This document shows positions 61,301 through 64,000 of a stretch of 64,000 nucleotides of DNA, in pieces. The first letter of the stretch is position 1. Each line of letters begins with the position of its first letter. The DNA lies in contig NC_092347.1 in NCBI RefSeq assembly GCF_963676685.1, positions 88,476,592 through 88,540,591 on the forward strand, read 5' to 3'. Under the pieces are notes generated by a model, which had not been told where the DNA came from, ran no database searches, and worked only from the letters and a program-made list of their open reading frames with translations. The position numbers and the translations under genes were made by a program. This DNA comes from Mytilus edulis. Taxonomy: Eukaryota; Mollusca; Bivalvia; Mytilida; Mytilidae.

Positions 61301-63274
61301 ATCCCAGGAAACATTATGGATTTGGCAAATAGATTTATTTCTAACCTTTCAATGATATAAGGTAGTATAGTGGATTCAAATTTTTTGCATAGCTTTCAGG
61401 GGGGGGGGGGGGGACCTTTTTTTTGGACGTCGGGATCGAGTGTTTTTAAGCTTAGGATTTCAGGGAATCCGGGAATTCTTTTTTGGAATTCAGGATGTCA
61501 GGATTTAAATTTCTTTAAATTTGTGACCTCAGATTTCATGTTTTTAAGCCTGGGATTTGGGGATCAGGACCCCTCTGACCCCCTCTTTCATGGATGTAGG
61601 CAAGCGAAATTGAAATGTATGTGTCTTTCAGAGTGATTAGTGAAAACTTTTTTTCCAAACTAGAGAATTTCTTTTGCATAGTAACTTTCAGCATGAAAAT
61701 CTAAATCTTTCATGAGATAGATAACTGAGCTTTATATAAGACTTTCTTCCTAGCCTAACCAGAATTCTTGTATCAGTTATTCTATAGTAATTAGAAGTTT
61801 ATGTATTACGAGTACATACCATATACTATTACATTAAGAGTCATTATAATTTATTGTTCAGTATAACATAGAACAGATTTGAACTATACTATGTAAAATC
61901 AGACTTCCTAAACAGTTATACCTGGTGGCAGCCGCTCTAGTTTGTTCTAGTCTGTGCTTAGATATTGTTTCTAATGTATTCAGTAAGAGCTGGTCTTTAG
62001 CCTGCAGAGTATAACATAATTAATATACTACATATGTGGAAAAAATTACTTTTTGTGCATTCATGTAAAAACATGTGAAGATAATGAAAATTGGACAGAT
62101 AAACTTCAAGTTGTTTCTGAAAACTTTTGATTCAATTTTATTCTTCACTGAAATAGATTCTTCAGTACAGGTTATTTTGTACAATCTTTCTTGTTAAACT
62201 GAGGCACTGACAATTTATGATGAATTATCTCCCTTAGAACACATCTATAATTATAAATTTAGCCTGATGTAAAAAGTATGACGATTAAAAATCTGACATT
62301 GTCATAATTTGTGTATACATACAATTATACATGGTTGGAAATACCAATGAGCAAATCAGACCATTTTTTTTATTGAAAAAGATAACATTTTTTCTCAATT
62401 TCACAAAGAAAGACCTTACTTTATGTTGTGTAAACCCTGACTAGACAGTGAAATACAAATAAAATTCTAACATGCAAACAAATAAGAACTATTAATGATA
62501 ATTCCTATATTTGGCCTATAAAAACCGTTTGGCATAAGTATGAAACATTTTTTTGTAGAGAATAAAACTTGCCTCTTTATTCTGAAGGATGTCATCTCTT
62601 CTAGTTTCTTCTGATTCTTTTTCTGCAGCTTTACATAAAGAAACTCTTTCTCTTAACTGTAAAAGGTTTGCAAATAAAAGCATTAAAACATCTAGTAACT
62701 TATTCTACATCACAAATCTGCTTACAAAATATAGGCAAACAAAAAATTCTTAAAAGTTAAAGTGCTGCATTTGGGTTTCACCTATAAATGTCTTTCCCTT
62801 CAAAGATTTAAAAAAAAAATAGCTCTCTCTATTAGGGAAAAAGATATTTACAATTTTCTCAAAAGAAAAATACAAAAAATAAAAAAGAACTGTTTAAGCA
62901 AAGAATTAAAACTTTTGTCATGAAATATTGTTCTTATCTCAGGTCACTATAAAGATAGTACAATGACAAATTTTTTTTGTAATATTCAACTTCTCAAAAA
63001 TAAAATCATAGAACCTATCTTTCCAAGTAAGAGAGATGAATTAAGAATGCTGAAAAACAACAAAATATCTTTTAATCTAAGAAGCACTCTTACACAACAT
63101 ATGAATTATTACCACTAACAAAAACTGGCTTACCTCTGCAATAGACATTTCACTGAGTAAACCGTGACCAGCAGATTCAGAAAGGTCCACTAATTTCTGT
63201 CGTATAATAGGAACAGCCTCCATGGCTTTTATCTGGTGTATTAGTTCCATTTTCCTTCTCATCTCCAATTCAGC
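58326..63274 (-). CDS. CFAP99: CFAP99-like ciliary protein, C-terminal five exons (partial)
   Basis: Exons in transcription order: 63274-63134, 62656-62573, 62001-61922, 60199-60019, 58454-58326 (TAG at 58328-58326); phases 0,0,2,0 fit, giving 204 codons plus stop. The protein is a highly charged helical segment: AELEMRRKMELIHQIKAMEA, then LSESAGHGLLSEMSIAELRE, KDQLLLNTLETISKHRLEQT, a KKIELKDEKLTELQKRLEER coiled coil and a basic tail. The HGLLSEMSIAELRER block and the repeated charged helices match my memory of cilia- and flagella-associated protein 99. The 5' exons lie beyond the right edge. The intron after 62573 has a GC donor (AAAGAG|GCAAGT). The family is a recollection rather than a search, so the symbol is tentative. 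Confidence 0.68.
58640..58985. repeat. Hairpin element with TATCAGCCG arms and direct repeats, intronic
   Basis: GATATCGTAAAATATCAGCC with CACAATGTGA on the left is mirrored on the right by TCACATTGTGTCGAACGGCT and GATATTTTACGATATC (about 58669-58832). Two CACATTGTGACGTCGCTGATAA-like direct repeats follow at about 58,915-58,970. CpG is clearly more frequent than in the surroundings. It lies in the last intron of the CFAP99-like gene. Confidence 0.75.
60395..61030 (+). repeat. Element with three internal units of about 190 bp (family T4)
   Basis: A head GATTTAAGTCGAAAAAAGCG with AGACATAG and CGTCGGCGTCGGTGGCATCC is followed by three units built on ACTCTGTGGTTAAAGCTTTT, TTTTGATAACTTTTTTAAAC and CTGGACAGAAGCTTGTTTAT (GGACAGAAGCTT near 60534, 60726 and 60913). 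The tail is AAGTAGCGAGACACTGGGTT. The small frame at 60448-60756 is the repeat read in frame and not a gene. Confidence 0.82.
61395..61600 (+). repeat. G-run repeat with short word repeats
   Basis: Fifteen consecutive G at about 61399-61413 are followed by repeated GGAATTC / GGATTT / TTTTAAGC words and a GACCCCTCTGACCCCCTC tail. It belongs with the other G/C-run sequences in the window. Confidence 0.55.
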
Positions 63275-63424
63275 CTGTAAAGAAAGATATTTGAGATCTA
63301 TAAAAATATGAATCAAACTAAACACAACAATAAAATCTTGTACACTATCAATGTCTCCGAAAGATTTGCATTGAAAAGTTGGTTTATTTTTATATAAATC
63401 TTGTTTTCTGTATTAAAAAGTTTT

Positions 63425-63655
63425 GTTCCTGTGTTACATATTTATTTTTGTTCACTATTTTGTACCTAAATTAGGTCTTTAGTTTTCTTGTTTGAATTGT
63501 TTCACATTTTTCATTTCAAGACATTTTATAGCTGACTATCAGTATAGGCTTAACTCATGTTGATGGCTGTACAGTGACCTATAATTGATAATTTCTGTCA
63601 TTTTGTGGAGAGTTGTCACATTGGTAATCATACCACATCTTCTTTCTTTTTTTGT
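63425..63655 (+). repeat. Dispersed repeat R1, second long copy
   Basis: CCTGTGTTACATATTTATTT, TTTATAGCTGACTATCAGTA, GACCTATAATTGATAA, TTGTGGAGAGTTGTCACATT and AATCATACCACATCTTCTTT keep the same block order as 24555-24815. Confidence 0.82.
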
Positions 63656-64000
63656 TTAGTTTGCTACTGGTTTTAATATTTTATTTATTGTTTTTGTCCT
63701 ATGTATGATGAGAAGTAAAAGATCTGTAAGTTGAATTTAAGTTAGTTGAAATGTTTTGCTGTAACATCACTGCCACTTGTTAGAAGGATGCAATCATCCC
63801 AATCTTGTAACTCTGTAACATACTTCCTGTCACAAGCAATGTGTAGGTACTCCAGGGGTGTTGTTCTTTTTACTGGTGTCTCTTTTTTATTTTACATTCA
63901 TACTGTTTTTATCAAAGCCTATCTTATTGTATTGTATTCTTCAAAGCTAGAACCCATATGCTGACCTCTTAATGTCGACATTTTTAAAAAGGTGGATGGC

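Overview
This is a eukaryotic, AT-rich, intron-rich and repeat-dense window. The gene content (PERK, an NHL-repeat protein, a ciliary protein) and several dispersed repeats that I recognise from bivalve genomes suggest a marine mussel or related mollusc. The species is inferred, not proven.

Region by region. (1) 1-521 (minus): decayed reverse-transcriptase fragment. (2) About 1.6-22 kb (plus): a complete 18-exon gene for PERK / EIF2AK3, the ER-stress eIF2alpha kinase. I reconstructed 1,048 aa with every splice junction in phase. Its introns hold several transposable elements, a possible alternative terminal exon that would give a kinase-less PERK, and four tandem copies of the start of the glycine-loop exon. 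(3) 22-40 kb: mainly repeats, namely tandem arrays, a hAT remnant with a transposase C-terminus, PIF/Harbinger-like and piggyBac-like MITEs, G-run elements and a broken LINE ORF1. They surround one small three-exon minus-strand gene (25.76-27.91 kb, 93 aa, unrecognised). (4) 40.8-51.04 kb (plus): a nine-exon gene for a long protein (1,131 aa from the first ATG) with an N-terminal coiled coil, a CxxC/CxxC zinc-ribbon-like motif, a long low-complexity middle and C-terminal NHL repeats. No RING was found. (5) 51-58 kb: 3' UTR, hairpins, a tRNA-derived SINE and tandem repeats. (6) 58.3-63.3 kb (minus): the last five exons of a CFAP99-like ciliary gene whose 5' part lies beyond the right edge.

The three main genes have no evident functional link: ER stress signalling, a possible TRIM/NHL-type regulator, and cilia. 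The more unusual content is in the non-coding DNA. I could resolve target-site duplications for a hAT MITE (8 bp), PIF/Harbinger MITEs (TWA), a piggyBac-like MITE (TTAA) and TA-flanked elements. Several dispersed families also share an architecture of internal tandem units of roughly 110-190 bp.
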